From Winogradskya humida (GTDB taxonomy: Bacteria; Actinomycetota; Actinomycetes; Mycobacteriales; Micromonosporaceae), in NCBI RefSeq assembly GCF_016862215.1, contig NZ_BOMN01000030.1, positions 1 through 64,000 of the forward strand: DNA of 64,000 nucleotides, in the 5' to 3' direction. Under the pieces are notes generated by a model. That model worked only from the letters and a program-made list of their open reading frames with translations. It was not told the origin of the DNA and searched no databases. Both the position numbers and the translations under genes were made by a program. Below are positions 34,658 through 44,350 of this stretch, piece by piece; the stretch's first letter is position 1, and every line of letters begins with the position of its first letter.

Positions 34658-35099
34658 GGAGCGGACCAGGCTGCCGTAGCCACGGCATTAGCTGGCCTTG
34701 CCATATCGCCATCCGGGCAGACGGCGCACACGTTGATGGCGCAGATCCCACTCTCCGGCGGTGTGCTGGTTGACAAGCTGGCGGTGCTCCAGCCCGGCGG
34801 CGGTCCCACCGGGCGTGGCGGAGGACTTGTCAGCCCGGTGGTTTCATCTGCGCCACCACGAGGTCGCGGCCGTCGAACTCGAGCGGCCGGAAATCGTGAA
34901 CAGGGCCGAGCCACCCCCGTATTTACATGGCCCGGCCCGTCCGCGTTTTCCGTCGGCCGGCTCGATCGTCGCGACGCCAAGCTTGGCCTCGTACTGTTAA
35001 TAAAGTGTTGTCGCCGAGGCCCGGCGGATGTGACGCTGGTCCGCGGGGAGTGTCGGCGTGCCGTCGCGATGGGTAGATGTTCGAGAACGGGAGACCGCG
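34658..35099. other. 442-base stretch without a recognisable gene
   Basis: No reading frame here has gene-like composition or a recognised domain. It probably contains residue of the integrated element together with the promoter of the SARP gene. A 12-base palindrome, GCCAAGCTTGGC, lies at 34976-34987 beside an AT-rich patch (GTTAATAAAGTG near 34997), unusual in this GC-rich DNA and a candidate promoter or operator. Confidence 0.5.
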
Positions 35100-37877
35100 G
35101 TGGAGGTCCGACTGCTGGGTCCGGTGGAGATCTGGGCGGACGAAGGGTCGGTCGAGCTCGGTCCACCGCAGCGACGGCACACGCTGGCGGCCTTGGCGGT
35201 CGATGCGAGTCGCCCGGTGACCATCGACGCTCTTGCCATGCGCGTATGGGACGAACCGCCGCCGACGGCGGCCCGTGTTCTGCAGGTGCACATCACTCAC
35301 CTTCGGCGGCTGTTGGTCTCCGCGGCAGGCACGCCACCGGCCCGCCTGCTGCGCCGCTCCAGCGGCTACGTCCTCGACATGGCGCCCGAACGAGTCGACG
35401 CCCACCGGTTCGCCGACCACGTCCGGCGCGCCCGGGGCGCCGACCCGTCCACTGCGCTGGCGCTGCTGCGTACGGCCCGCGGGTTGTGGCGAGCCAAGCC
35501 ACTCGATGGTCTGAAGGGGAGCTGGGTCGAACGCTCCCGTGACGCGTACAGGGAGCAGTATCTCGCCGCTACGGTGGCCTGGGGGCTCGCCGAGTTGCGG
35601 GTCGGCAGCCCGCTCACGGTCCTCGGACCACTGACTGAACTCGCCATTGATCACCCACTGACGGAGCCGCTGGCCGATGTGGTGATTCGTGCTTACGTCG
35701 CCGCCGGCCGGCCCGCCGACGCGCTGGCGTATTACGCCGAGTTCCGCCGTCGGCTCGCCGAGGAGTTGGGTGCCGATCCCAGCGCCACACTGCAGGCGCT
35801 GCACCAGGCCATTCTGCGCGGCGAACCCGTGGCGCCGCGGGACACCGCCGAAAAGGTGGCCGGCGCGCGGGCAACCGTAGTCATGCCGGCCCAACTGCCG
35901 GCGGATGTTCCCGGTTTCGCCGGCCGTACCTCGGAACTGCACACCTTGGACACTTTGCTTGCGGAGACAGCGATGGCCGTCGCGGTGGTGTCCGGCACCG
36001 CCGGGGTGGGCAAGACCGCCCTTGCCGTGCACTGGTCCCACAAGGTGCGGTCCCGTTTCCCGGACGGTCAGATCTTCCTGAGCCTGCGCGGCTTCGACCT
36101 CACCGGGCAGGTCGTCTCCCCGCAAGAGGCGCTCCGCAGCCTGCTCGATGCGCTGGGCGTCGCACCTGAGCGCGTGCCGGCCACCCTCGATGCGCAGGCC
36201 GCCCTGTACCGCAGCGTGGTGGCCGGCCGGCGGCTACTACTGGTGCTCGACAACGCCCGTGACGTCGAGCAGGTCCGGCCGTTGCTGCCGGGCACCGCTA
36301 CCGTTGTCGTCGTGGTGACCAGCCGCGCTCACCTCACTGGCCTGCTGGCCGACGGAGCGTCCTCCCTACCGCTGGGCCTTCTGTCCAGAGCGGAGGCCGA
36401 GGAACTGCTGATCAACCGGCTTGGACCGGGGGTCGCCGCGCAGCGCGACGCCATCGATCAGGTCATCACGGCTTGCGCCCGGTTGCCGCTGGCGTTGAGC
36501 ATTGCCGTGGCCCGGACCCGGCAGACGAACTTTCCGCTGACTGCGCTCGCCGCCGAGCTCAGCGAGGCCAGCGACCGGCTGACCGCGTTGGATGTCGGCG
36601 ACCCGGCCAGTGACGTCCGGGCGGTGCTCTCGTGGTCGTACGCCGCGCTGAGCGAGCCCGCCGCCAGACTGTTTCGACTGCTCGGGCTCGCCGTTGGACC
36701 CGACTTCGACGTCCCTGCGTTGAGCAGCCTGGCCGGGCTGCCGGAGCGGGACCTTCGCACGCCCCTGCGGGAGCTGACTCGTGCGAACCTGGTGACCGAG
36801 TACGCCCCCGGCCGCTACAGCCAGCACGACCTGCTGCGCGAGTACGCCGCCGAGCTCGCCCGCAGCGATGATTCGGAAGATGTCCGCCGGGCGGCCATAG
36901 TCCGACTGCTCGATCATTACACGCACACCGCATATGCAGCGGACCAACTGCTCAACCCGACCCGTGAGCCTGTCGTGCTGCCCCTCGGCGAGCCGGCAGC
37001 CGGCGCGTGCCCGGAACGGCTCAAGGATCTCAACGCCGCCATGGGCTGGTACGGCGAGCACCGTGCCGTCATGCTGGCCGCGCTGCGCCAGGCCGCTGCG
37101 GTGGGGCTCGACCGGATCGCATGGCAGCTGGCCTGGTCGCTGGACACCTATTCCACTCGGAAGGGTCATGTTCACGATCGGGTCGCGGCCTGGCAGATTG
37201 CCATCGAGTGCGCAGGCCGCCTCGGCGAGTTGCCGGCCCGCGCCTACGGGCATCGCAACCTGTCTCAGGCCAACACCCGGCTCGGCCGCTACGGGGAGGC
37301 AAGCGACAACCTGAGGCGCGCGCTGGAGCTCTTCTCGACGATGGGCGACCGCATCGGTCAGGCCCGCACCCAGCACCACCTCGCGTACCTGTCGGGTCAG
37401 CAGAAGCAGCCCGCGACCGCCCTCGATCATGCCCGGCAGGCTTTGGTGCTCTTCGCCGGCACCGATGACCGGACCGGGCAGGCCGAGGCTCTGAACGCGA
37501 TCGGGTGGTACCACGCGTTGCTCGGCGAGTACGAGCACACTCTGTCGCACTGCCGGCAGGCACTCGAGCTTTTCGAGGCGGACGACGACCTGCACGGCGC
37601 CACCAGCGCCTGGGACAGCCTCGGGTTCGCCCACCACCACCTCGGTCACCTCACCGAGGCCGTCGACTGCTACCAGCGTGGCCTCGTTCTGGCCCGGACC
37701 CTGCATCACGACGGGTTCGTCGCCGATCTGCTTGTGCACCTCGGCGACTCACACTGCGCGGCCGGGCATCCCGCCGCAGCGCGCATCGCGTGGACGGAGG
37801 CGGAAAAACTGCTGACAGCGCTCGACCACCCGGGCGTCGCCGACGTTCAGGATTCGCTGCGCCGGCTCGACGACTGA
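35100..37877 (+). CDS. AfsR-like SARP regulator with NB-ARC and TPR domains
   Basis: 925 residues. OmpR-type winged helix (about 1-90, starting VEVRLLGPVEIWADEGSVEL), bacterial transcriptional activator domain (about 95-245), then an NB-ARC STAND ATPase (about 275-560) with Walker A GTAGVGKTALAVHW, Walker B LLLVLDNARDVEQV and the GLPL-like RLPLALS. The C-terminus has TPR repeats (about 690-920). This is the AfsR architecture, which activates secondary metabolism genes after ATP-driven assembly. GTG 35100 is chosen because GGGAG lies 6 bases upstream; GTG 35058 would add 14 residues. It stands alone beside the integration scar; the PKS gene is 20 kb away, so a link is speculative. Confidence 0.9.
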   Translation: MEVRLLGPVEIWADEGSVELGPPQRRHTLAALAVDASRPVTIDALAMRVWDEPPPTAARVLQVHITHLRRLLVSAAGTPPARLLRRSSGYVLDMAPERVDAHRFADHVRRARGADPSTALALLRTARGLWRAKPLDGLKGSWVERSRDAYREQYLAATVAWGLAELRVGSPLTVLGPLTELAIDHPLTEPLADVVIRAYVAAGRPADALAYYAEFRRRLAEELGADPSATLQALHQAILRGEPVAPRDTAEKVAGARATVVMPAQLPADVPGFAGRTSELHTLDTLLAETAMAVAVVSGTAGVGKTALAVHWSHKVRSRFPDGQIFLSLRGFDLTGQVVSPQEALRSLLDALGVAPERVPATLDAQAALYRSVVAGRRLLLVLDNARDVEQVRPLLPGTATVVVVVTSRAHLTGLLADGASSLPLGLLSRAEAEELLINRLGPGVAAQRDAIDQVITACARLPLALSIAVARTRQTNFPLTALAAELSEASDRLTALDVGDPASDVRAVLSWSYAALSEPAARLFRLLGLAVGPDFDVPALSSLAGLPERDLRTPLRELTRANLVTEYAPGRYSQHDLLREYAAELARSDDSEDVRRAAIVRLLDHYTHTAYAADQLLNPTREPVVLPLGEPAAGACPERLKDLNAAMGWYGEHRAVMLAALRQAAAVGLDRIAWQLAWSLDTYSTRKGHVHDRVAAWQIAIECAGRLGELPARAYGHRNLSQANTRLGRYGEASDNLRRALELFSTMGDRIGQARTQHHLAYLSGQQKQPATALDHARQALVLFAGTDDRTGQAEALNAIGWYHALLGEYEHTLSHCRQALELFEADDDLHGATSAWDSLGFAHHHLGHLTEAVDCYQRGLVLARTLHHDGFVADLLVHLGDSHCAAGHPAAARIAWTEAEKLLTALDHPGVADVQDSLRRLDD

Positions 37878-37977
37878 CGTCCGGCTGAGTGGGTGCGATA
37901 AACGGGGCAGCGGCTCGGGGTTCGGTCTCCTAGGATGCGTCTACTTTGATGTTTCGGGTTAGCGCGGGAGGAACCCG

Positions 37978-40248
37978 TTGACGCATTCCATATTTCGTTG
38001 GGCTATGGCGGGGACAGTTGCCGCTGTGGCGTCTGCCACGTTGGCGGCGCCGGCCTTTGCGGACAGTGACTCAGTTTTTCTTGCGGGGGCGTCGCAGCAG
38101 CTCAGCGCTGAGCTGGGTGGTGACTTCGATGTCACCCTGTCAGTTACCAATAAGGGGACCACGGCGCTGGATGGTGTTGGGGTTGCGCTCAATACCGGGT
38201 GGGCCTTTGAGACCACCGATGAGTTTTCCAACTGTGACTACGTCGAGGGGTCGGCGCGGCTCTGTACCTTCGGCGAGACGTTGGAGCCGGGGAAGAGTTA
38301 CCGGGTCGTTCTGCCGTACAAGGTTCGGGCGGACACTCGGGCGCCGGTCAGCTTGAACGGTCAGTTCAGTTGGTTGACCGCGGCGGAGGTTGCGGAGCAT
38401 GAGCGGGGCACCGCGGGCGTTGGGGGCACCCTTCAATTGGTGGAGGGTGACAAGCTCGGGGAGAGTGCGAGTGGCTCCTTCCAGGCTGTCGATGTCGCTG
38501 TGACCGGCTCGAACGGCGTGGACCTGGTCGCTATCGGGGACACGGTCTCCGGTGTGGTCGGCGATGAGGTGCAGGCCACGGTGGGCGTGCGCAATGCCGG
38601 GCCGGCTTCGCTCGATGGGGCCGGGTTGTCGCTGGCCGAGGTTGTGGTGGGGATTCCGGCCGGCACGTCGTTCGTGAGTGCGAAGGACTGCGAGCAGGAT
38701 GAGGACGCCTCGCACTATGTGTGCAGGGCGCCATCGCTGTTCAAGGCGGGGGAGACCGCGACCTGGACGTTCACCTTGAAGGTCGACAAGGTGGTGGCTG
38801 ATGCGCAGGGGACGGTTCGGGTGAACCCGCCGTGCCAGTGCAAGCCCCTCGCGGACCTGGACGCGTCCAACAATGCGGCGCTGCTGGCGGCGAACCCGAC
38901 CACGGGCGACGGCACTGATCGGAGCAAACCGGTCGTCGTGGACACCGGTCTTCTTGCTGGTCAGTGGGCCCCCGCGGAGCTTTCGTTCGCACCGGGCACG
39001 GCTGACAACGTCGGCGTCACCGAGGTGGGGGCGACCGTCAACGGGTCGCTCAAGGCGGATTGCACCCTGGCGGGCGGCTGCAAGGTCTCTACCAAGAGCC
39101 TCAAGAACGACACCGACGCCACCGTTGTCGTGCGGGCCACTGACGCTGCGGGCAACTTCGCCGACAAGTCGGTCAAGGTGCACGTCGACAACGTGCTGCC
39201 CACCGCTGGGTTCTTGCCGGCGGCGGGGTCGCCGGTGCGGAGCGGGCCGGTCCCGATCACCCTCACGGGCGTGTCCGATGACGCGTGGCGGGTTGATGTG
39301 ATCGACGGCGGGGTGCGTACACAACTGATGGAGGATCCGCCCCGGTCGTACACGTGGAATGCGGTCAGCGGAGCTGTCTCGCCGCAGTTCGTTCTTTTCG
39401 ACTTCGCGGGTAACACGACCACCCTGGCGACCAATTACGTTGTGGACGATCAGGCGCCGGTGATTGCGCGGGTGGACTTCGGTGGGACGTATTCGACGAA
39501 TCGGGTGGATACGGGTGCGGGCTGGGTTGGCGGTGTCAGCACGCTGAAGGCGACGGTTCAGGACGGGTCGAAGATCGCCCGGGCCGAGTGGAAGGTCAAC
39601 GGCGCTGTGAAGTCGAGCAGCCAGGCCTTCTCCTGGGATGCGCGCAGCTCCGGGTCCAGCGCGACCGTGCAGTTGCAGGTCTGGGACGTGGCGGGCAATA
39701 CCTCGTCGAAGTCGTTCAAGGTGAACATCGACAAGGCCGGGCCCACGATGACCGTCGCTCCGGGCCAGAACAAGCTGATCCGGGGGACGACATACGTGAC
39801 CTCGGTCAAGGCTTCGGACGCGCACGGTGTTGCGGTCACGAACCTCAAGAGCAAGAGCGGATCGGTGACGTCGGTACGCGTCTCGTCGGGCAAGGACGGC
39901 GCCAAGGCGATCACGTGGGTGGGCGTCGACAAGCTGGGCAACTCGGCGAGCGTCACGCGGACCGTGATCGTCGACAACACCGCGCCGACGGTCAAGGTCA
40001 CGAAGGCGCCGAAGAACAAGTCGAAGCTCAGCAAGAAAGTGACGTTCGCGGCCTCGGCGAGCGACCGTAACGGCGTGGCCAAGGTGCAGCTGCTGGTCAA
40101 CGGCAAGGTGGTCGCCACCGATGCCAAGGCCGGTTACAGCTTCGTGCTCAACCCCAAGAAGTACGGCAAGACGTTCACGGTTCAGCTGCGCGCGTACGAC
40201 AAGGCGGGCAACCTCCGGAACTCCGCAAAGCTGACGTACCACCGCTGA
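37978..40248 (+). CDS. Secreted Ig-like/DUF11 repeat protein
   Basis: 756 residues. The start is TTG 37978, supported by GGGAGGA five bases upstream and by a complete signal peptide (MTHSIFRWAMAGTVAAVASA, then APAFADS). The mature protein has two DUF11/CARDB-like domains (about 35-290; SVTNKGTTALDGVGVALNTG and VGVRNAGPASLDGAGL), then about four Ig-like repeats with the signature DxAGNxxxxS, e.g. ATDAAGNFADKSVKV, FDFAGNTTTL, VWDVAGNTSSKSFKVN, AYDKAGNLRNSAKL. It lacks an LPXTG or membrane anchor. Likely an extracellular adhesive or matrix protein of unknown ligand. A strong terminator follows. Confidence 0.85.
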   Translation: MTHSIFRWAMAGTVAAVASATLAAPAFADSDSVFLAGASQQLSAELGGDFDVTLSVTNKGTTALDGVGVALNTGWAFETTDEFSNCDYVEGSARLCTFGETLEPGKSYRVVLPYKVRADTRAPVSLNGQFSWLTAAEVAEHERGTAGVGGTLQLVEGDKLGESASGSFQAVDVAVTGSNGVDLVAIGDTVSGVVGDEVQATVGVRNAGPASLDGAGLSLAEVVVGIPAGTSFVSAKDCEQDEDASHYVCRAPSLFKAGETATWTFTLKVDKVVADAQGTVRVNPPCQCKPLADLDASNNAALLAANPTTGDGTDRSKPVVVDTGLLAGQWAPAELSFAPGTADNVGVTEVGATVNGSLKADCTLAGGCKVSTKSLKNDTDATVVVRATDAAGNFADKSVKVHVDNVLPTAGFLPAAGSPVRSGPVPITLTGVSDDAWRVDVIDGGVRTQLMEDPPRSYTWNAVSGAVSPQFVLFDFAGNTTTLATNYVVDDQAPVIARVDFGGTYSTNRVDTGAGWVGGVSTLKATVQDGSKIARAEWKVNGAVKSSSQAFSWDARSSGSSATVQLQVWDVAGNTSSKSFKVNIDKAGPTMTVAPGQNKLIRGTTYVTSVKASDAHGVAVTNLKSKSGSVTSVRVSSGKDGAKAITWVGVDKLGNSASVTRTVIVDNTAPTVKVTKAPKNKSKLSKKVTFAASASDRNGVAKVQLLVNGKVVATDAKAGYSFVLNPKKYGKTFTVQLRAYDKAGNLRNSAKLTYHR

Positions 40249-40250
40249 CC

Positions 40251-40283
40251 TTCGGTGCCCGCCTTTCACAGGCGGGCACCGAA
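40251..40283. terminator. Bidirectional terminator between convergent genes
   Basis: Perfect 14-base arms TTCGGTGCCCGCCT (40251-40264) and AGGCGGGCACCGAA (40270-40283) with loop TTCAC. It starts three bases after the Ig-like gene stop and sits 9 bases from the stop of the convergent secreted protein gene. Confidence 0.85.
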
Positions 40284-40291
40284 CGGGGTCG

Positions 40292-40834
40292 TCAGCCCAG
40301 GACGGGGGCCGCGCCGTTGTCGACGAAGGAGTACGTCGTTTCGAGGGTGGCGTCGCCCAGCTCCTCGGCGATGAGGCCGGTGCGGGGGAAGTACTGCAGG
40401 AAGGCTCCGGCGTTGCTGATCGCGTACGTCGGGCGGCCGTTGTCCGTCGCGGTCTGCTTGGTGATGTCGAACAGCTGACCGGCGCGCTTGGTGTCACAGG
40501 TCGCGGCCACGGCGGTGAGTGGGTTGCTGCCGTTGTTCTTGATGCCGATGCAGGCGGCCTTCGTACCGTCGCCCGCCTTCGCGGTCTTGATCTGCCACTT
40601 CGCGCCGACGGGGCTGAGCACGAACAGCCCGTACGCAGGCTCGCCGTCGGTCAGGTTGAGCCGGCCCTTGTTGTCGATCCCGACGATCGACTCGAACGAC
40701 GGGATCGGCTTGATCACCACCTGACGCTTGCCCGCCAGGATGGGGTCGGTCGCCGCGGCCGAGGCCGAGGAGCTGATCGCTAGCGGGGCGAGCACGATGC
40801 CGGCGGTCAGGGCGCCGATGAGCAGCTTCTTCAT
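40292..40834 (-). CDS. Small secreted protein, possibly beta-trefoil lectin-like
   Basis: 180 residues. ATG 40834 has AGAGGGA upstream and a clear Sec signal (MKKLLIGALTAGIVLAPLAI, then SSSASA). The mature part has three similar strand-rich blocks; AFLQYFPRTGLIAEELGD and YSFVDNG near the end recall ricin-type beta-trefoil subdomains, but the QxW motifs are not clear. Two Cys (in AACIGIKN and AATCDTK) probably form a disulfide. It may bind sugar or act as a surface protein. A longer reading to 40921 lacks a signal and is not preferred. Confidence 0.7.
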   Translation of the reverse strand: MKKLLIGALTAGIVLAPLAISSSASAAATDPILAGKRQVVIKPIPSFESIVGIDNKGRLNLTDGEPAYGLFVLSPVGAKWQIKTAKAGDGTKAACIGIKNNGSNPLTAVAATCDTKRAGQLFDITKQTATDNGRPTYAISNAGAFLQYFPRTGLIAEELGDATLETTYSFVDNGAAPVLG

Positions 40835-41025
40835 GATGGTCCCTCTTTCCGATCGTGGTGCGGTGGTGATGAGGACCATGCTTGCTGCTGCCGGCCGCCG
40901 AATTCGGTGATCACGTCCCATGCGGCACGAATTGTGGAGAGAACCCGATCGGGTGTCGGTCCGGGTGCCGGCGACGGGTTGGTGGGTAGGATTTCGCCGT
41001 CACCTCGTCGGCGGAGGTTCCTGGT

Positions 41026-44000
41026 GTGGCGAAGCTGGTTCTGACCGAAGCTGAATCGGCGGTCTATCAGGCCATCGGCGCGAGGGCTTTCACCAAGGCT
41101 CGCTCGGCGGTGATGCGGGGTGACCTCACCGACGTCCACTGGGATCGGCCGGCTGGGCGAGGCCGCGCGAGGGTGCGAGGTGCGGGGAACAAACGGGTGA
41201 CGGCCTCGGTGGTCAATGGCGCCGATGGTGCTGTGAAGAGCATCGATGGGAAATGTCCCTGCACATCGGCGCCCGGATGTATGCACGCGGCTGCCTTGGT
41301 GCTCCTCGCCTATCAGGCAGATCCCTCGAATCGGCAGGTGATCTCCTCGTGGGAGTCCGCATTGGCCGCCCTCGTCGGCGCCGACCCCGCGGCCGGGTCA
41401 TCGGCAGAACGGGTCGTTCCACCCGATCTCGCGCTGCAGTTCGAAGTCGAGGACGACGACTCCCTGCGGATCGGGCTGCGGCCGGTGATTCCGGGGAGGA
41501 GAGGCTGGGTTCGCGGAGGCATCTCATGGGGATCGCTGGACTACGCCTACCGTCCCTCGACCTCGCGGGGCAAGCATCATCTGAGCCTTCTGCATGAACT
41601 GCACTCGCTGGCCCGGACCGGAGATCTTGCCTCCTACAGTTATGGCTACTACGGCTCAGGACAGCGGGTCATCTACCTTGATGAATTCCGCAGCCGCCGG
41701 GTGTGGGACCTCCTGGCTGAGGCACAGGATGCGGGGCTTCCCCTTGTGCAGAGCGGCCGGCTGGCGTCGCTGGTCACGGTCGCGGCGCAGCCCGTGCGGT
41801 ATTCGGTGCGAGCCGACCGGGAAGGTACGGATCTGCGGCTGCGGCCGGTCCTGGTGAACGGTACCGAGGAGATCAGCCCGACCGGGTTGATCGTGATCGG
41901 GAAACCGGCCCACGGGGTCGCTTGGCCGGGTGTAGCTGGTCAGGGGAGCTCCGGCGATCCGGTGTCACTGCGCCTCGCGCCCCTGGCCGGGCCGATGAGC
42001 GCGCAGGCTCTGGCGGCCCTGACCGCTCCGGAGATCGTCATTCCCGCTGCCGACGAGCCGCGTTTCCTGAGCCAGTACTACCCGGGGCTGGTTCGCCGGG
42101 CCGAAGTGGTGTCGCTCGACGGGTCAGCGGCGCTGCCGGCTGTCCAGCCGGCCACCCTGACGTTGACCGCACAGCGCTTGCCGGGACACCGCATGTCGTT
42201 GACCTGGGAGTGGCTCGCCACCATCGGAGAAGAGACCTATCGAGAGCCGCTGCACTCCGGCGCCGGCCGCAACGACGACCGCGCAAGGACGCTGCGACTG
42301 GTGACGGAACTGGTGGCGGATCCAGCGTACGGATTGACGGAGCCGGCTCCGGGTGGACCGCGCCTGCTGGGTCACGCCTCCGTCGCCGGTGACGCCATGC
42401 TGCGAATCGTGCGTGACGTGTTTCCGCGCGTCATCGAGGCACCCGGCATTGATCTGGTTGTCCGGATGGACGACGACGTGCCGGAGTACATCGAGGAGGA
42501 CGCCGCTCCGATCCTGTCGTTCGCCGGCTCGGCCAACGAGGCGTCCGCAGGCCCCTCGGACTGGTACGACCTGTCGGTGCAGGTGTCGGTCGGCGGCGAG
42601 GACGTGGGCTTCGAGGACCTGTTCGTCGCGTTGGCGGGCGAGCAGGAATTCATGATCCTGCCGAGCGGCCGGTACTTCCGGCTCGATCAGGCCGAGTTCC
42701 GCCAGCTGCGGGACCTGATCGCCGAAGCCCGCGAACTGCAGGACGCCCCGGCGGGTGTGCTGCGGGTCGGTCGTTTTCAGGCGGGACTGTGGAACGAGCT
42801 GTCCGAGCTGGGTGAGGTCACCGGTCAGGCCGCAGCGTGGCAAGAGGCCGTACGCACGCTGGACGCAGCCGATGTGAACTATCACGAGGCAGCGCCGGCC
42901 GGGCTGGTCGCCGACCTGCGGCCATACCAGCTGGACGGATTCCAATGGCTTGCCGCGCTCTACCGGCATGAGCTCGGCGGTGTGCTGGCCGACGACATGG
43001 GTCTGGGCAAGACGCTGCAGACACTCGCCCTGATCTGTCACGCCTTCGAGCAGTCTCGAGCCGAGGCGCCGTTCCTGGTGGTGGCACCCGCGAGCGTTGT
43101 CAGCAACTGGGCCCATGAGGCGGCCCGCTTCGCGCCTGGTCTCACCGTCACCGCCATCGTGCAGACCGGTGCGCGACGGCTCGAGACTCTGGGCGAGGCT
43201 GTCGCGGGATCGCACATCGTGGTGACGTCCTACACGTTGTTCCGGCTGGAGTACGACGAATATGCCGCCCTGCCGTGGGCGGGGTTGGTGCTGGACGAGG
43301 CCCAATTTGTCAAGAACGCGCAGTCGCAGAGCTACCAGTGTGCGAAGCGGTTGCCGGTAGCGTTCAAGCTGGCCATAACCGGCACTCCGATGGAGAACAA
43401 CCTGGCCGAACTCTGGGCACTGCTGTCCATTTCGGCACCCGGGCTGCTTCCCCGACTCGACCGTTTCACCGACTACTATCGCAAGCCGATCGAGAGGGAT
43501 CACGACGAGGCTCGGCTCGACCAGCTGCGCCGACGGATCCGGCCGCTCATGCTGCGGCGTCGCAAGGCCGAGGTCGTCACGGAACTCCCGGTCAAGCAGG
43601 AACAGATCATCGAGCTGGATCTCAATCCCCGGCATCGCAAGATGTACCAGACCTACCTGCAGCGGGAACGGCAGAAGGTCCTGGGTCTCCTCGGTGACCT
43701 GCAGAAGAACCGTTTTGAGATCTTCCGTTCTCTGACGTTGCTCCGCCAGGCAAGCCTCGATCTGAGCCTTGTCGATCCGAAACATCACGGGATCGCGTCC
43801 ACGAAGCTCGACGCCCTGACCGAACGTCTCACCGACCTCGCAGCGGAGGGGCATCGGGTTCTCGTCTTCAGCCAGTTCACCCGATTCCTGGGCGCCGCAC
43901 GGCAACGACTCGATGACGCCGGCATCGCCTGTTGCTATCTCGACGGCAAGACGCGGCAACGCGCGAAGGTCATCGCCGAGTTCAAGAACGGCACTGCGCC

Positions 44001-44301
44001 GGTCTTCCTCGTCAGCCTGAAATCGGGCGGCTTCGGATTGAACCTGACCGAGGCCGATTACTGCATCCTGCTCGACCCCTGGTGGAATCCCGCGACGGAA
44101 GCGCAAGCCGTGGACCGGGTGCACCGCATCGGCCAGACCCGGAAAGTCATGGTCTACCGCCTTGTCGCCAAAGACACCATCGAGCAGAAGGTGATGGCGC
44201 TCCAGGCCCGAAAGGCCGAGTTGTTCAGCAGCGTCCTCGACGGCGGCGAATTCGCGTCGGCCCAACTGACCGCGGCTGATATCCGCGGCCTGCTCGACTG
44301 A
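41026..44301 (+). CDS. SWIM-SNF2 DEAD-like helicase
   Basis: 1091 residues. The N-terminal SWIM finger is at about 76-90 (KCPCTSAPGCMHAAAL). A long middle domain (about 100-620) is of SNF2-associated type. The SNF2 ATPase starts with YQLDGFQWLAALYRHELGGV, Walker A DDMGLGKTLQT, motif II LDEAQFVKN, motif III ITGTPMENN, and the C-terminal helicase motif VDRVHRIGQTRKVMVYRL. It is a translocase acting on DNA or on nucleoprotein complexes, like HepA/RapA relatives. GTG 41026 has GCGGAGG 8 bases upstream. It is single, flanked by terminators. A second SWIM protein belongs to the MoxR/VWA cluster 8 kb away. Confidence 0.92.
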   Translation: MAKLVLTEAESAVYQAIGARAFTKARSAVMRGDLTDVHWDRPAGRGRARVRGAGNKRVTASVVNGADGAVKSIDGKCPCTSAPGCMHAAALVLLAYQADPSNRQVISSWESALAALVGADPAAGSSAERVVPPDLALQFEVEDDDSLRIGLRPVIPGRRGWVRGGISWGSLDYAYRPSTSRGKHHLSLLHELHSLARTGDLASYSYGYYGSGQRVIYLDEFRSRRVWDLLAEAQDAGLPLVQSGRLASLVTVAAQPVRYSVRADREGTDLRLRPVLVNGTEEISPTGLIVIGKPAHGVAWPGVAGQGSSGDPVSLRLAPLAGPMSAQALAALTAPEIVIPAADEPRFLSQYYPGLVRRAEVVSLDGSAALPAVQPATLTLTAQRLPGHRMSLTWEWLATIGEETYREPLHSGAGRNDDRARTLRLVTELVADPAYGLTEPAPGGPRLLGHASVAGDAMLRIVRDVFPRVIEAPGIDLVVRMDDDVPEYIEEDAAPILSFAGSANEASAGPSDWYDLSVQVSVGGEDVGFEDLFVALAGEQEFMILPSGRYFRLDQAEFRQLRDLIAEARELQDAPAGVLRVGRFQAGLWNELSELGEVTGQAAAWQEAVRTLDAADVNYHEAAPAGLVADLRPYQLDGFQWLAALYRHELGGVLADDMGLGKTLQTLALICHAFEQSRAEAPFLVVAPASVVSNWAHEAARFAPGLTVTAIVQTGARRLETLGEAVAGSHIVVTSYTLFRLEYDEYAALPWAGLVLDEAQFVKNAQSQSYQCAKRLPVAFKLAITGTPMENNLAELWALLSISAPGLLPRLDRFTDYYRKPIERDHDEARLDQLRRRIRPLMLRRRKAEVVTELPVKQEQIIELDLNPRHRKMYQTYLQRERQKVLGLLGDLQKNRFEIFRSLTLLRQASLDLSLVDPKHHGIASTKLDALTERLTDLAAEGHRVLVFSQFTRFLGAARQRLDDAGIACCYLDGKTRQRAKVIAEFKNGTAPVFLVSLKSGGFGLNLTEADYCILLDPWWNPATEAQAVDRVHRIGQTRKVMVYRLVAKDTIEQKVMALQARKAELFSSVLDGGEFASAQLTAADIRGLLD

Positions 44302-44304
44302 CAC

Positions 44305-44340
44305 AAGCGGTGCCCCGGCAGGAGAGCCGGGGCACCGCTT
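44305..44340. terminator. Bidirectional terminator
   Basis: Perfect 15-base arms AAGCGGTGCCCCGGC (44305-44319) and its complement (44326-44340), with a six-base loop. It lies between the convergent helicase and glucanase genes, three bases after the helicase stop. Confidence 0.85.
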
Positions 44341-44350
44341 CGAAGACAGG

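Noticed and set aside
34761..35000. Plus-strand 79-codon frame before the SARP gene
   Set aside because: No ribosome binding site, no domain, and it lies in the decayed element region; not supported as a gene.
38140..40497. Long minus-strand frame over the Ig-like gene
   Set aside because: Runs through a terminator hairpin and has Arg/Pro-rich composition; the plus strand has a signal peptide and repeats.
42124..44304. Long minus-strand frame opposite the SNF2 helicase
   Set aside because: Antisense of conserved helicase motifs; no recognisable domain.
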